This document shows, in pieces, positions 1 through 11,600 of a stretch of DNA of 64,000 nt. The notes below the pieces were generated by a model. That model did no database searches, had not been told where the DNA came from, and saw nothing but the letters and a program-made list of their open reading frames with translations. Source of the DNA: Holacanthus passer (taxonomy: Eukaryota; Chordata; Actinopteri; Pomacanthidae); contig JAFREQ010000046.1 of NCBI GenBank assembly GCA_025331565.1, forward strand, positions 3,102,501-3,166,500, given 5' to 3'. Position 1 is the first letter of the stretch; the number at the start of each line of letters is the position of its first letter. A program made the translations under genes and the position numbers.

Positions 1-722
1 TACAACCCAGAAATGGGGCAAAGAAAATAATGGTGCATGTTGTCCGAGAACTATAAAAAAAAAAAATTGACAGTAAGAAACAAAACGTTCATGCCAGCAG
101 CTGTTGGGGAGGTAAATAAAATCAGACTTCTTCTAGTAAAATAAATGTCAGATGTGACAGATCTAATATCCACGACATCTGTTAACGGCTTCCAAAGAAC
201 CAATAAACCTAAGATAAATGACAGTTACTATCAATATGCTAGAAATTTAAATCTTGGATGAGTAATCTGGTCAAATACATCTAAAAACACATTTTACACT
301 TTGAGCTCAGGTGTGTAGTTATATGAAGAAACTATGAATTAAATTTTTGATAAATTTCCTCTGTGGTCAAATTTCACACAGAATTTCTCTCAAAACTGAT
401 GAAATCAAATGTATTTTTTTATTCTTTTGACAGAAGTGACACAAGTGGAGACTCTGCTGTTGTGAGTCTCTTTAGACACGATTTTTTTTTTTCTTCTAGA
501 AAGAAATTACGCCAAAGAGAATTAAGAATCAAATTTGACACGTCAGTGAAAATGGAAGCAATAATCAAAATGACATTGGGTTAAAGGTTTTTACAACTAA
601 TTTGTTACACAAAGATATATTAAACAGTTTAACTTGCTGACCATGAGTACATTTTGGGCTGGGAATAAAAGTACCACGTCTAAATAATTTAACGGCAGGT
701 AGATCTAAGATTGTAAAGTACA

Positions 723-728
723 TTTATT
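723..728 (-). terminator. candidate distal polyadenylation signal AATAAA for pik3r1
   Basis: AATAAA on the minus strand about 1.76 kb past the stop. Use of this site would give a UTR closer to the long one known in mammals. There is no independent support beyond the hexamer. Confidence 0.3.
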
Positions 729-1909
729 ATTAATGGCAGACATTCGTCATCTGAGGGATCTAATTGAATTAGACTTAAGAAGGGCGATACCAGTCCACTG
801 ACTTTCAACTTGTACCAATCACTTGAATCAGGGACGTTTAGAAGCCAAGAATAAAGATGGAGAAAGAAAATGTAGTTTAGCTGTGGCTGAATATTTCTGT
901 CGAGAATTCAACTGGCACGTGTTGTCCTTTGAAATCTGAAATTACAGACAGATATGAAATGAGCTGATCCACCTATGTAAACACAGTGATTTTCTGATAC
1001 AGAAAAATACTAAGTGGACAATGTATATCGATCTTTAACAATATCCATCGGCTGAAAACACCAGTCTGCTTTGATATATTCTCATGTGGGAACATATATA
1101 TTTTATAACAAAATAAATCTATACTGTTGTTTTGGTGGTGATGGTCGATAAGGGCTGTACAATCCCATCATCCCATTCTCTGAGTGCTCGAACCGTCTTT
1201 GTCCGTCCCAACAAAGAACTGCATGTACGCTTAACTCTGTAAGAAATAGTACTTGTGACTGAAGCAGCTCAAATACTCAAAAGGCTCTGCCTGAGAAGAA
1301 CATTAGTTTGAAGCGAAAACAGAAAGACTAATAAAATACTCATCTTTTCCATCTTTATACCAGTTGTTAAAGTAATTTATAATAAAGTGTATGTTGCTAT
1401 TATCTTTAAAAATCATAAGCAGTTTCTTTACTGTATCTTGGCATTTTGACACAAAATATCCTCCAGGATATTTACACAGGAAAAGATACTTTTCAAGCAA
1501 TAAAACAAGCTTATATTGTGGGCTGCAACAGAATAAAACACAATTCTGAAGAAATAATGGAGAAAGAATTGCATAGCAGATCAGAATATAACTAAACAGG
1601 AACTGATCCTTTTTGGTATGGTGCACTTTGATTCATGACTTTGCACATGTTCACATATGTACATGAAATAGTAAGTCCATTCATAGTTTCACCTGCCCAC
1701 AGTAGAGATCAAGTTTACTTCTGCACTATAATGCTCAACAGTAAGAAGGCAGGACGCCGACGTCTCGTCCTCGCTGCTCTTCTGATAAAAGTCCATAGGA
1801 GTCTTTTCAAAAAAATTAAACTTTGTTTAAAAAGTGCCATTTTGCTACATTTATCAGCTGACCCACGGTCTGCTACTGAACAGTTAACACAAGCAAATGT
1901 GTTACACAG

Positions 1910-1935
1910 CCCCCCCCCACCCCACCCCACCCCAC
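1910..1935. repeat. C-rich simple repeat (CCCCA)n
   Basis: A run of nine C followed by CCCCA units. It makes spurious Pro/His and Gly-rich open frames on the two strands. Confidence 0.9.
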
Positions 1936-2023
1936 AACGTCACACAGTTTCCTGATTCTATGAGTTTTGGTCACATGGACAATCACACACGCACAGCCAC
2001 ATACACAGAAACACTTGTGCGGA

Positions 2024-2057
2024 GACACAGACACAGACACACACACACACACACACA
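2024..2057. repeat. (CA)n / (ACAG)n microsatellite
   Basis: GACACAGACACAGACACACA followed by a pure CA run. It gives rise to a Cys/Val-rich shadow frame on the minus strand. Confidence 0.9.
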
Positions 2058-2338
2058 GATGATGTGAAAGGAAAAACAAAAGTGGAAAAACAAAGTTGTG
2101 GCCGGTGGGTTCAGTTCCATTTGAAGAGTTTATCTGCTGCGATTAGACATTCCCGGCTGGTAAAGCTTTGAAAAAGAACAAGCACCATTAGGAAAAGGCC
2201 TCAGATGTCCTCTGCTGGGGGAGAGTTCAGCAGTTTCCGCTTGATTCTGTGCTCCCACAAAAAGCAAAAGAGAAAGAAATCTACATTCAGACTCGCCTCA
2301 GGCTTGTGGTCAGGCAAAGTCACTGAAATGTTTCAGGC

Positions 2339-2344
2339 TTTATT
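2339..2344 (-). terminator. candidate polyadenylation signal AATAAA for pik3r1
   Basis: The hexamer AATAAA (minus strand) lies about 140 bases beyond the stop codon. It is the nearest canonical signal. No transcript evidence is available, and a more distal signal at 728-723 is equally canonical. Confidence 0.4.
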
Positions 2345-2486
2345 GCGTCTTTTTCCTCCGATTTCAAGTCTGAGCTCAGCAAACAGAGCCTTTTTTTTTT
2401 TTTTTTTAAATCATGGAGTCCGATAACGTGTATCTCCAACTCCCACGAGGCCTTTTTCTTGTGTCCATGTGGAAACATCCGGGTCC
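2339..2486 (-). other. pik3r1: pik3r1 3' UTR, proximal part
   Basis: This is non-coding sequence between the stop and the first AATAAA on the minus strand (2344-2339). It contains a run of 17 or more A (minus strand) near 2391-2407. Mammalian PIK3R1 has a UTR of several kilobases, so a longer UTR continuing toward position 1 is possible; another AATAAA on this strand lies at 728-723. Confidence 0.5.
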
Positions 2487-2676
2487 TCACCGTCTCTGCT
2501 GGGCATAGACCGGGTACGCTAGCGTCACATTCAGAGAGTCATTGTGCTGGACCAAAGACGTGTGCTGGTAGTGAAGTACTAGTTCTTTTAGTGAGCTGTA
2601 CAGGTTGTACGGCTCAGCGAAGCCATAGCCTGAGGGGGTCTTGTTGATGACGCAGTGCTTCACCTCGCCGTCCACG
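2487..2676 (-). CDS. pik3r1: pik3r1 last coding exon 14: C-SH2 domain end and stop
   Basis: Acceptor CTCTTTGCAG at 2678-2677; 190 bases including TGA at 2489-2487. It encodes VVDGEVKHCVINKTPSGYGF, then AEPYNLYSSLKELVLHYQHT and SLVQHNDSLNVTLAYPVYAQ, ending QRR. The end is identical to human p85-alpha and unlike PIK3R2 (ends PPPAAR) or PIK3R3 (ends MPSLCR). Confidence 0.97.
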
Positions 2677-5600
2677 CTGCAAAGAGGAGGAGGACAATGG
2701 TCACAGTCTGTTCTGTGTCTGCAGGCAGTAAAAGTGCTCGTTCTGGCCAGTTGCTTCTTTATAGACTAAACCCACTCGCTATTTTAAAACCTCTTGATCA
2801 AACATTAAAGGTTAGGTTCACAACTTTTCCAGCTTGTTTTAAAACAGGTGCAGAGATTTACATTGAAACAGGGTTTTTTTTAAACTGTAATACTTCTGTT
2901 CTGGACATTAGGGAATTAGTTTATACATACACAACGCTGCAGGCGTAGCATCCTGCTTTGCTGCTGTCTCGAACCAGGAATGTTCTGTCTCTCTTGCCCT
3001 GAAGAAGAGCCTCCGCCTGTAGTCGGTTGATGTTGCCCAGTTTCCAGGACCGCTCGTCGTGATGAGGAAGGTCTTCGTCATCATCCACCATTGAATATTG
3101 ACTGGAAAATCAAAACACACAAACGTTAAATTGTGAGGCAAAGTCATTTCTCTTCGGTTAATTTGCAGGAAGTAAAAAGGACACTCACTCTTCTGTGTTC
3201 TCGTTCTTGATTCCGAGCCACTCGTTGAGTTTCTTCTGTCTGACTCCCTTCTGGGTCAACCACCTAACGAGAGAGACAACACGAGCAGTTAGAAACCAGG
3301 TCAGAGCCATTTTCATTTCCTCTCCAGAGGGAGGCTTGAAGTTTGAGAAGAGTGCTGTACTCACATGAGATACTGGTCTCTGGTCTTACGCAGCTGGATG
3401 AGATCTGGCTTGATGCTGTTCATCCTCTTGTCGATCTCTCTGTAGTCGGCCGCCTGCTTCTTCAGGTCTTCCTCCAGTCGGCGCTTGCTGTCTACGATCT
3501 CACTGATCCGGGACTTTAACTTCTCATAGTTGCCCATGATCCTGAACATAACAATGAAGGATGAGTTTTCACATAATTCAAGTTTTAATATCTGCTACTG
3601 TTGCTTCTTTTCCACATGTTGAAGAGTGTTGTTTTCTTACCTCTGGATCTCCTTGTCGTTGCCTTCTCTCCTGAATTTCTCGATATACTCTTTGCTGTAC
3701 CGCTCTTGTGTTTGACATTGCTCCTCGAATATCTTTATGGTTTCATTAAACGCTTCTATAGCCGTCCTTTTCATTTGGATTTCCTGGAAGCAGAGGCACA
3801 GTATTAGAGCATGTCGTACACATACTGCAGTATAACTCTTGGGTCGAGTCTGGCTGGTACTCACTTGTGATGTTCTGGTGTATTCTTCATACAGACGGTC
3901 GTACTCTTTGTTCTTCTCCTGGTACTGCTGGTGGTACTCGCAGAGCTTCCTCCCCACAGCTTCAATGTTGTCTTCTTTCACCACCTGATCCTGAGAAAAG
4001 ATTCAAAACCAGGACATGAAGTTAAATTGTTTCAACATAACTGTGATGTGAATGTTCTAGTTCAGGCTGAGCTGACGTCTCACCTGCTGGTGTTTGGAGA
4101 CTGGATACAGCAGCTTGACGTCCAGCTTGGGGTTGTACTGCGCCAGGGACTCATTGCGATAGTGGTTGATGAGCTCAACGACGGAGCTGAAGGTCAGCGG
4201 GTCTGAGAAGCCGTACTTCCCATCCCGATGGAATATCTTAATGAGCTTGTTGTTTCCTCCTTTCCTGTAGACGAAGAAGCAACAAAACCGGTTAAACCAA
4301 CCGCTAAAAATAAATAAAAGATGGCCGATAAGATGAAATGATTGCAGGCTGAAAGGAGGAAGGAGCTCACCTTAGAGTCAGAGTGTAGTCGCCGTGCATC
4401 TTTGTAGAGGCGTCTCGCACCAGAAACGTACCGTCGGCGGTGTCCCTCAGTTTCTCATTGACTTCCTCCCTTGAGATGTCTCCCCAGTACCATTCAGCGT
4501 CTTGGAGAGCCATGTTGTTGTTCATACCGTTGTTAGTCACAGATGTGGGCTTGGGTGGTTTTGGAGGTAGAGCTGCGAGAACAAGAGGGAACACAGAATG
4601 TAAATACATGTGCCGCCATGTGATTGATTCTCAGCTTGAATTAAATGGTCGGTTTTCTTTCTCTGCAGGAAATATGACCAATACCAAATCTGACATCTAT
4701 TACACGGTTAATCATTTTGTAGATGCAGGGAATTACACACACACACACACGCTCTGCGACTCTCATCTTTTTTTTCTCCATTGATTAAACAGGGCTGAAA
4801 AAACCACTGCCCCTCTCCGACAGAGAGGCGGTAACAGCGAGGCAGTGGGAGGGGAAATGAAGCATGAGTCAGGGAGAATGAATTTCATTCAAGAAAAGGA
4901 GAAATCTCATAATATTTCTAGCTGCAAATACAGCGATGTGGCTGCAGAAAAATAGTGCACATCATGAACACATTTAATGTGGATTCTTTAAAACCGAAAG
5001 CAGGAACAGTAAAGGTTAAAAATGCATGTAGGAAAAAAACAGAAACCTAATGCAAATAACCTGTGGACCAAAGATTCCCATTCAAAATTTGGAGCAAATA
5101 TCCAGCTTTAGCGTTCCGTATGTACAATCAGACCATTAAATCTCTATATTGCAGCACAGAGAGTCAGATGTGCATTTGTCTGAGATGATATTTATGTGAT
5201 AAATCAAGTGATGGAGATGGATCATCTGTAAAATCTGCAGTGGCTGCTCACAGGCTGACACTAGCTGTAGCAGAGCTAAGGTAGCAGGCTATTTTTAACC
5301 CACAAATCTGCACTGCCTTTGTTCACTCCCTCTGCATTAACACCCTTTCTGCCACAGTGGACCTCACAGGACTCGGCTCATTGAGACCGCCGCCACCGTT
5401 CACCGCTGCCAGACAATTGTGACATGGCAGAAAACGCAGCAGAGCTTCCCGTTCTGTGCAAAAAGCAGCCAACCGGTGCAACCGCAGCAGGTTTCCTGCT
5501 GCACTTCTCAGCAATCTGATCACATTTCATTTCCAGATCACTAGAATCATTCTCATCCTTATAAGCACTCATGTGGACAATCCAGTCTTAACAGCTTAGC

Positions 5601-8600
5601 AATCGCTCCATTTCTGCAGAAACACAGCTTGCATTATTTCACCGGCTGCAAAAATCTCTCTGACGAGATAAACACAATAAACTGTTCTTTTTTATACGAC
5701 CACCTAAACACCCATTTGAAAAAGCCATTAAGGGCAGCCTGCTCAGTAACGTGTTACATCACTTACCAGAGCCAATCACACAGGGGGGTCTGTCACCAAC
5801 CACTCCTGCATCTTTCATTTCCTGAGAGCGATGAGGTCATTCTGAAAGCCCATTACCTTTTACCACTCCGCTTCAATTCTCTACAACACTGCAGCTAAAT
5901 CGAAATAACTGTCTGTGCAACATCCAGCGTTATGTCCTAGCATGCATCCATCTTAAAAGCAAATGTGCAGCATCTCTCCGCTAGCAGAGGGGAAAAAAGG
6001 ACCTGCAGCCTGTTTCCATGCTTTCCCTCTGTCATCCTCTCTCCCTCTCTCTCTGAGTGGAGCTCGGTCGCTCGCTCTCCTGCAGGTTGCTCGGCCCCTC
6101 CTCCCTGCATGTGTCGTGCCGAGCTTTAGTCCGTCCCACTTCTGGCACTCAGACAAAGCCAGCTCTGCTGCAGCAGCACGTACGCAGCTAAATTATAATG
6201 CCTGGCCCCGGTCAGCGGCACCCACAGCTCCAAAATACGTCTGTAATCCCACAGCGTGACACTCGGCATGACAGGGATAGCTCCCTTGATTTCCTGAGTG
6301 AAATTAAAATAGACCTAATTCTTAGTAAGGTAGAAGGATTCAAGTGGAACGTGGTTGTCATCCTCCTCGGTTCAACTCTTAAGAAGTAAACTACAAATCA
6401 GTGGACTGGAAAATGTTTTAATGTCTGTGACATAAATTAACAAACGAAAATTGTACAGATAGTTTGGTTTTTTTTAAAAATAGAGAGAAAAATATAGTGT
6501 TTAAAATACTTGATTTAATACAAACTTGCCCTATACACAACCTGTTGGGAATGTTAAAGGCCTCTTTGAATATTAGTCCAAACTAAAAATCTTTTCTTCA
6601 ACTCAGAGTTTTATGTGCAGTCTGACAGGATAATTCATAACTACACAGCACGAGCAGCAGCTGTAAGCAAAACTGTTTGCTGACAGCTTTGACAGGAGGC
6701 TTAAAGAAAACAAAAAACCTATTATTCTTGTTCTCTTGTTCTTAAGCTATGGTATTTGTGTCTTATTCCACTCAAGCCTCCTGTTTCGTTGCAGCCTGCA
6801 GCGCCGGCGGCAGCACAAACTCACTGTCCCACTTCTGTATCACAATTTAAAAAGAAAAAAAAAAAGATGCAGATTTTCAAACTTACGTTGCAGGTTGTGC
6901 ATATTTTGGTGAATCAATCTCTTCTTTGTAGCTTCTCTTTTAGTCCCAAAAGGCAAATTAAATCCAGTTAGTGAGTTATTTTCAAGTCCTCCAGTAAAGC
7001 TCCATTTCATAGTTTAAGCCACAGAGAAGCTGGATGTGGCTCTTTTTTTTTAATTCTTAAAAAGGTTGCGGCTTTATGTGCTTCTTGAAGAAATCCAGGT
7101 AATCCGCTCGCCGTGAGGCAGGTGCAGCGTGCGACTGTCGAGCTGACTGACTGCTCAGTTCCTGCTGCCAGTGAGGTAAAGTCTCCCTCTCTCTCTCTCT
7201 CTCTCTCTGAGCTGAGCGAGGCTGAGGCCTGCTCGTGTGGAGGCAGGTAGTTAATGGTTAGCGGTAGCTGCTCTGGTGTCAGTGCTGCCTGATCTGAAAG
7301 CAGCCACTCGTGCCAGCTGCCTGTGTGTGCGTGTCTCTCTCTTTGGTCACTCCCTCTCTCTCTCTCTCTCTCTGTTTGCAAAGGAGGAGGTGGGGGGGTG
7401 TTCGGTCTTATGATTAACTTGCAAAGTTTCAAATATTTGCTGAGCTGGGCACTTTGAGGCAGGGAGGACATGTGGAGATCCAGGCGGAGAGGGAGGGAGG
7501 AGGGGCGAGGAGAGCGGCCCTAGAAACTGGAGGCAGCCCTCAGTTAACAAGAAGTGCTCTGTGGAGCAGGCCGACTTTCCAGCCAACCAAATCTAAGTGG
7601 GCCTTTTGTCGCTTACTTAAAATAGGCACGCAGTAACTGGGAGGAGACACACACACACAGGTCATTCACAGACACACATGTACAGTCTGCATGTGTGTTT
7701 ACAAAGTGGGTTATTCTTCTTCTTCTTCTCTTGTGACCCTGTTGTCTGTATGAGACGGGTGACTTTTGCATACATTAACTTAGTATCTTAGACTGGGTCA
7801 TGTGTTTATGTGTGTAAAAAAGAAGTAAAGAGCGTTTCAGGGTTTGCGTCTCGCCCGCCTGCCTGGCCGCCCTTCAATCCATCCATCCACCCTGCTGCCA
7901 AAGTGCTCCCGCAGGTGCAAATTACTGACAGCTGAGAGTGGTCCATGCACAGGAACATTATAAATAGCCCTAACAGGTAATAAAATGTTTAAACAGCCAC
8001 AGCCAGTCCCGGGCCTCTGGGCCAGCCAACGACAGTGCTTTTAACTAGCACTGTAAAAACATAAGTGTGCCACGCAATGCACTGCACTCACACACCACCA
8101 GACCAGCTCCGTCTCTGCAGACCACCACTGTGCCGGCCATGAAAACTGACTTTATGCAGCTCTGCGTTTGACTTAAAACCAACTAATAACCCCACCGGTG
8201 AAAAAGAAAGTCTGTCTGAAAACCAGAAATTTTATCAATGTTCTGTCTTCATACCTGCACAGTCATATGGAAATAGTAAGATGGAAATTCAGCAGCCGTC
8301 ACATTCATCAAGCTCAGTTTTAAAAGTGTGTTCAAGTAAATTCAACAGCAATGCAGACACAAGAATCAACACTATCATAAGTATTATAAGACTACGTTCT
8401 ACTCCAAGAAATGCTGATGGAACCTTGTATTGAATTTTTAAAAACAGAATGTAATATTTATTTCTGAGGAAATTTGCAAGCTCAAAAGCAGAAACTGACA
8501 TCCTCTGCGTTAGAGCTTCAGAAATGACCTACTTCAAACCGTGCCTGCTTCACTGTTACGTAACAAAGATCATCAGGAAATGTGTTACAGATAAAACACT

Positions 8601-11600
8601 GTTATCCGCTGACCAGCACGATTAAACAGTCTTAACTTGCTTCAGCCATGCAATGTCAGTATTTACCTCCACAGTGGACCCTGTGGACCTCTACAACTGC
8701 AGCAGCTCCACGTCTCAACACCTTTCTTTAAGCTATTAATAGTTCAGGTCTGTTCGGTTCATGTTCGGCGACACACATTCTTCACAAAACCGCATCAATG
8801 CAATGTTAAAAAAAAAAAACTCTTGCATGTTTTTTTTAAATAAATATTCTAAGATCCTGTATTCTGCATCAATATTAAACAGCATTTAAACTTTGTGCAT
8901 GTTGGAAGGCAATAAAGAAGTAGTTAACTACCTGGAGCTGCTTGACTTTCACTCCATTCACTGGTCACCAGAACCTCAATGATCTTGATGTGAGCATCCA
9001 GGCTGGGTTCACAACTGTGGAGGGGGAGACAAAAAAGGCAAGTTAAATAAAGTCAGTGTTTTACAGCCCAGGTGACAAACTCTGCTGCTCTGTGCTGGTT
9101 TCAATCTGATGGTAATTCAGGCTTAAGCTACTTTAATTGCGCAGCACAGCTGGTAAGTAGAAAAGCTCCAACCTATATCCGTGTACAGCTGAAACCCATG
9201 AGTGCCTGACAGACGCTCTGACAGTGTGTGTGTGTGCTCGTCTGAAGCATGTCTGCAAGTGTGCATGTTTGAGAATCTGGGTGCCTCTGTGGTGCATGAC
9301 TGAGCCTGCACACAGGGTATGAAGCAGCAACGCTCTGACACCCACCTGGTGGCCTGTTGTCTGAAAAACACAGGGCTGAAGATCTCGCCCAGGGCTTTGG
9401 CGCTGAGCAGGTTCTTGGAGCAGTTTTGGCACACTCGAGCGAAATGCCTTAGCAGACAGTGGAGAGTCAGCCAGTATTGGGGGGGCAGGCTCGGGGTGCT
9501 GGCGATGCGACGTAGCAGCTGGGCGCATTCCTCAGGATTCACCACCTCTGTTGAAACAGACGAGAACGGATCGAGAGGTCAGCGAGATCATGCGAAAAAC
9601 TGATCCTGCGTTAGAGTCTCCGTCGCTCGAAGAGGAGCGTGAAGTGAAAGATGTTTCTTTAAACAATGAGAGATGGAAAAAAACTGTCATGTGCTGTTAG
9701 GTTTGGAAACCGCAGAGAGATTGTGTGGTTGACAATGAGCGTAAGGTACACTGGGAGGTGATTGGCTGCTCAGAGATGCTAGAGATAAACTTTCAGGCTT
9801 GTTTTAGTTCCTATTAACCACAGATATCCTGTTTCTGGCCTTGTGACAGCAAGAGAATGCAGCGCTACAGAACAGTGTGTGGTGTGAGAATTTGGTCTAT
9901 ACGTGCAACATAGACAGACAGACAGAGAAGACAGCCAGTTAAGAGAGAGTAACAGATTACACTCGCTATATATTACACAGGCAGCGTAAGAAAAAGCACA
10001 TGAAGACTGAAAAGATGACTCAAAATATAAAAGTCTTCACTGAGGACCAAAGGGTGCTGACAATGTCTTGTGGTGTTTTGTTCAAAGAACTGAATGTTCG
10101 ATAGCATGTCAGGCTTACGTCAGCACTACTTTTCTAGACCAAGTGTGCCATTAAGAAATGAACACTGACTCTGTGCCGGGGTCATCTGCTCTCACCTTTG
10201 GCGGTGTGGATCATCTGAGCGTATAATGCAGTGGGGATGATGGGCTGGGGCAGATCCTGCAGGTACCTGCGCAGACTGTCACACAGGACAGGAAGCTCCA
10301 GCTGATCCAGGTCTGCTGAGGGAGGATCTGAAGTGCAAAACAACAGAGACACACATGCTTCAATACTAAAACTCCTTCCTGCACGGTGAAATCTTTAATC
10401 ATATGTTCATGCACAAGACGCAAAACCATACGATGCAATATCTCTTTCACAAACCCAGGTCTTTTTTTTAACGTATATGCACACATGCACATCTTTTTCA
10501 CCTCACGTCTTAACCTCTGTTTGTCATCACTACTAACGTCAGTCATTTTTTTCATCTCGGTTTGAGACTTCCTCTGTTCTGAAGCTGTCTCCCTCACTTG
10601 AGGCAGGAAAACACACAGCCTTTATATAAGCTGATAAAAAGGTGATTAAAAAGCTTCTTACCACAATCAAAATACTGTCTGACTTCAAGTCCTCCACCAG
10701 CAGTAAATGTTCGATATAATGTGGGGTTATCCAGACCTGCAAATTAACAATGAGACACAAATTTACGACATTTATTGACTGACAAAACTAATAACGGTTA
10801 ATGTGGCTCTGTGCAACAGTTGCATGTCAAGGTGCGTGAGTCCGGCTCACCTTTCCTCTCAATGGCCTCCAGCAGTCTGGCCAGCAGGGGTGGAGCGGTC
10901 TCAGGAAGGGAAAACTGCTCCGTCAAGTCCAGCAGACAGAAGCCTGGAGGAGATAACAACAGATTGATCAAAATGTGCTTCCTACCAATGCTTCACTGCA
11001 TCAATGTTTTTGTCCTGTGATGCCTTTTCTGACACATGATGAACAACCAATATACCTTGTGTGAGTGACATGACTGTGTATTGGACAGTAGTACATTTAA
11101 CTCATGTAATTCCAGTTAGCTTCTTTTTTTTACAACTTGATAATTAGCAGTAGGGTTTCAACCAACAATTATTTTAATTGCTCATAAAATGTCCAGTTAT
11201 TTTCTTGATTGACTGATCAATTAATTAATTCTGTAAAATGTCGAAACATAGTGAAAAAAATCTATTCCAAATCTCCTAAAGCTCAAGATGAGGTCATCAA
11301 ATCAAAAAACCTTAAGGTATTCTCTTTATTATAATTAAGACAAGCAGTTGAGAAGCTGGCATCTTTCTTTCAGCTGACTAATCGTTTTAGTCCTAATAAG
11401 CCGTTTCTAATACAAAGCTGTACGATTTTCACAGTAAACTTCAAAGCATTCCTTTAATAGAAGAATAATGATGAAAGAATAACTTAAATTCCATTTGAGT
11501 GCCCCAGTAGAAATACGAGCGATGCAAGGAGACACTGTTCTCCACGCCTGAGAAGGATTTTTCTCACAGATGCAAAAAGCATAAATATCTTCTGTAATGT

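Larger units (their letters stand above)
1..2338. other. non-coding sequence 3' of pik3r1
   Basis: It is AT-rich, with a C-rich run (CCCCA units) at 1910-1935 and a CA microsatellite at about 2024-2057. The short open frames here match no family I know. Part may be the distal pik3r1 3' UTR. No gene is supported. Confidence 0.5.
6903..7640 (-). promoter_or_regulatory. probable promoter and 5' UTR region of the p50-alpha transcript
   Basis: This is the sequence directly upstream (minus strand) of the MHNLQ start. It is relatively GC-rich between about 7080 and 7560, with two GA/CT tracts of 20 or more bases (7187-7208 and 7353-7373) and few repeats. In mammals p50-alpha is made from a promoter in this intron. 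The exact transcription start cannot be read from sequence, and no clear TATA box is seen. Confidence 0.4.
4573..8931 (-). other. pik3r1: pik3r1 intron containing the internal promoter region for the short isoform
   Basis: This 4.4-kb intron separates the BH and N-SH2 exons. It holds the p50-alpha first exon at 6887-6902. It also has two GC- and GAGA-rich stretches, at about 5960-6200 and 7080-7560, with CT microsatellites at 7187-7208 and 7353-7373. I searched the minus strand for the p55-alpha start (a MYTTVW- or FYIEMDP-like peptide) and saw none. Confidence 0.7.

Noticed and set aside
5378..5572. Minus-strand frame starting MSAYKDENDSSDLEMKCDQI, considered as a p55-alpha-type first exon
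   Set aside because: It shares no residues with known p55 N-termini, lacks a donor in the phase required, and ends at a stop rather than at a splice site.
7007..7586. Minus-strand frames of 154 and 79 codons rich in Arg-Glu repeats
   Set aside because: The RERERE runs come from CT/GA microsatellites; there is no family similarity and no splice link to pik3r1.
8101..8160. Minus-strand ATG frame (MAGTVVVCRDGAG...GTLMF) vaguely like the p55-alpha GTDLMF stretch
   Set aside because: Only four or five residues agree, it runs to a stop, and no GT donor in phase 1 follows.
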